Assembly: GCA_020724325.1 (NCBI GenBank)
Contig: DYHC01000055.1
Location: 1-9,324, forward strand
Length of the DNA: 9,324 nt
From: Melioribacter roseus
GTDB taxonomy: Bacteria > Bacteroidota > Ignavibacteria > Ignavibacteriales > Melioribacteraceae
Direction of reading: 5' to 3'
Part shown: positions 7,967-9,324 of the stretch, piece after piece
How positions within the stretch are numbered: the first letter of the stretch is position 1
How the letters are laid out: the number at the start of each line of letters is the position of its first letter
Notes under the pieces: generated by a model
What the model was told of the DNA's origin: nothing
Seen by the model: only the letters and a program-made list of their open reading frames with translations
Database searches by the model: none
Translations under genes and position numbers: made by a program

Positions 7967-9324
7967 TCGTCCAGATATTTTTCTGAAATTTCTTTGTCTG
8001 AAAAGTGTTTTCTAACACCATTTATTTCCTGATAATTCTCGTGTCCTTTGCCGGCAACAAGAATTACAGCGTTATCTTCGCTTTCAAAAATTGCGGATCT
8101 AATTGCTTCTTCGCGGTTTTCCAATACTCTATAATTGTTTGATGTAATTCCATTCAGAATTTCACCTATAATTATGAACGGGTCTTCGGTTCTAGGATTA
8201 TCGGAAGTAACATAAACTCTATCACTAATAGAAGCTGCTATGTTCCCCATAATTGGTCTTTTTGTTTTATCTCTATCTCCGCCGCAGCCAAAAACCGTAT
8301 AAATCGGTCGTTCATCTTTTACGATATGTTTTACGGCATTGAGAACATGCTGCAAGCTATCGGAATTATGAGCGTAATCAATAATTACCTTTTTATTTTT
8401 TCTTGAAACTATTTCGAATCTGCCCGGAACCTGTGGAGTATTTTTAATTCCTTCAGCAGTTTTATAAGGGTCTTCTCCGCTAAGAACAGCAACTGCAAAA
8501 GCCGATGCTGCATTGTAAGCATTAAAATGCCCAACTAACCCTGTAAATAATTTGTACTCAGCACCTTTGAATAATACCGAAAATGAGGTTCCATCAAGAT
8601 CGTACTCAATACTTTTAATTCTGAAATCAGCTTTAGAACCAATTCCATAAGAATATTTTTTAGCTTTACAATCTTTGATAATTTGCGGCGAATTATTATC
8701 ATCTATATTATAAATAACAATGGAATCTGGACCAATCATATCGAACAATAATTTTTTTGATTTGAGATAATGCTCGAATGTTTTGTGATAATCCATATGA
8801 TCAGATGATATGTTGGTAAATATTCCAGCGGTAAATTTCAAATTATCAGCTCTATGAAGATCTAAAGCAATAGAAGAAACTTCCATAACACACTTAGAAC
8901 ATCCTACAGAAATCATTTGAGACAGCAGCGAATTAATTTCGTGGGATTGCGGTGTTGTAAGAAATGTTTTTACTTCATTCTTTCCGATGTAATTTGCAAT
9001 TGTTCCAATTAATCCGGTTTTATTTCCTAAATGTTCAAAAACATTTTTTACATAGAATGCAGTTGTAGTTTTACCTTTTGTTCCTGTAATTCCAATCAGC
9101 TTAAGTTTTGTTGAAGGTTCGTTATAGAACTGATTTGTAAATTCGGCTAACGAAATTCTTGTATCCTTAACAACAATTTTAACGCAGCTGCTGTGTGCAA
9201 AGATTTGATCCGGCACAGAATCCGGATTGCTTAATACAACTCCGCTTACACCTTTATTAATTGCATCCTGAACAAATTGATGACCATCAACTTTGAAGCC
9301 CTCAATCGCGAAATAGAGCGATTT
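7954..9324 (-). CDS. murE: UDP-MurNAc-L-Ala-D-Glu--meso-DAP ligase (MurE), 5' end cut by window edge
   Basis: MurE is the cytoplasmic ATP-dependent ligase that adds the third residue of the stem peptide. The frame is open to the right edge, giving 456 residues; roughly 25-35 N-terminal residues are missing compared with a usual length near 490. A GTG at 9216 could be read as a start, but the 36 codons before it encode real family sequence (SLYFAIEGFKVDGHQFVQDA), so it is internal. Motifs, numbered from the window edge: P-loop GTKGKTT (81-87), TTPQSHEI (123-130), MEVSSIAL (147-154), FTNISSDHMDYH (169-180), Lys190 at the carbamylated-lysine position, VPGRFE (299-304), DYAHNSDSL (316-324), GCGGDRDKTKRPIMG (346-360), DNPRTEDP (375-382) and GKGHENYQ (425-432). 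DNPR is the signature for meso-diaminopimelate; lysine-adding enzymes differ there. Two motif changes are unusual: SSH is SSI, and DYAHTPD is DYAHNSD. ftsI would be expected upstream. Confidence 0.97.
   Translation of the reverse strand, partial: KSLYFAIEGFKVDGHQFVQDAINKGVSGVVLSNPDSVPDQIFAHSSCVKIVVKDTRISLAEFTNQFYNEPSTKLKLIGITGTKGKTTTAFYVKNVFEHLGNKTGLIGTIANYIGKNEVKTFLTTPQSHEINSLLSQMISVGCSKCVMEVSSIALDLHRADNLKFTAGIFTNISSDHMDYHKTFEHYLKSKKLLFDMIGPDSIVIYNIDDNNSPQIIKDCKAKKYSYGIGSKADFRIKSIEYDLDGTSFSVLFKGAEYKLFTGLVGHFNAYNAASAFAVAVLSGEDPYKTAEGIKNTPQVPGRFEIVSRKNKKVIIDYAHNSDSLQHVLNAVKHIVKDERPIYTVFGCGGDRDKTKRPIMGNIAASISDRVYVTSDNPRTEDPFIIIGEILNGITSNNYRVLENREEAIRSAIFESEDNAVILVAGKGHENYQEINGVRKHFSDKEISEKYLDEWAK

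Noticed and set aside
9214..9216. GTG as a possible murE start
   Set aside because: The frame remains open for 36 more codons to the window edge and these encode conserved MurE N-terminal sequence, so the gene is cut by the window rather than starting here.
1..9324. Search for a hidden novel system, mobile element, CRISPR, RNA gene or terminator
   Set aside because: The window is filled end to end by eight recognisable cell wall and division genes; the only gap is 31 nt, and no hairpin, repeat array or composition shift stood out by eye.

Overview
The window is a tightly packed piece of a division and cell wall (dcw) gene cluster. All genes lie on the minus strand, so they read from the right edge to the left edge. 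In transcription order they are murE (5' end cut by the right edge), murF, mraY, murD, ftsW, murG, murC and ftsQ/divIB (3' end cut by the left edge). Essentially every base is coding. The only gap between genes is 31 nt, between murG and murC. The other six junctions overlap: 13 nt at murE/murF, 1 nt (TAATG) at murF/mraY and murC/ftsQ, and 4 nt (ATGA) at mraY/murD, murD/ftsW and ftsW/murG. I see no terminator, RNA gene, mobile element, CRISPR array or notable repeat, and no convincing internal promoter.

Together the genes cover peptidoglycan precursor assembly from UDP-MurNAc onward, plus the first division-site proteins. MurC, MurD, MurE and MurF add L-Ala, D-Glu, the diamino acid (meso-diaminopimelate, judged from a DNPR motif in MurE) and D-Ala-D-Ala. 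MraY moves the product onto undecaprenyl phosphate to give lipid I. MurG adds GlcNAc to give lipid II. FtsW polymerises lipid II at the septum, and FtsQ is a bitopic divisome scaffold protein. The genes for MurA, MurB and Ddl are not here; in particular neither murB nor ddl sits between murC and ftsQ.

The organism is an AT-rich bacterium with meso-DAP-type peptidoglycan. The direct murG-murC-ftsQ order, the MurC motif VEADEFDRTFL and the weak or absent Shine-Dalgarno sequences at most junctions suggest the Bacteroidota/Chlorobiota/Ignavibacteria lineage, most likely an Ignavibacteria-like organism. This placement is an inference from motifs and gene order, not from a database search.

I found no undescribed system. 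This is an ordinary core-genome region. The points worth a second look are small: a few lineage-type substitutions in Mur ligase and FtsW motifs, and a possible 10-codon minicistron bridging murG and murC.
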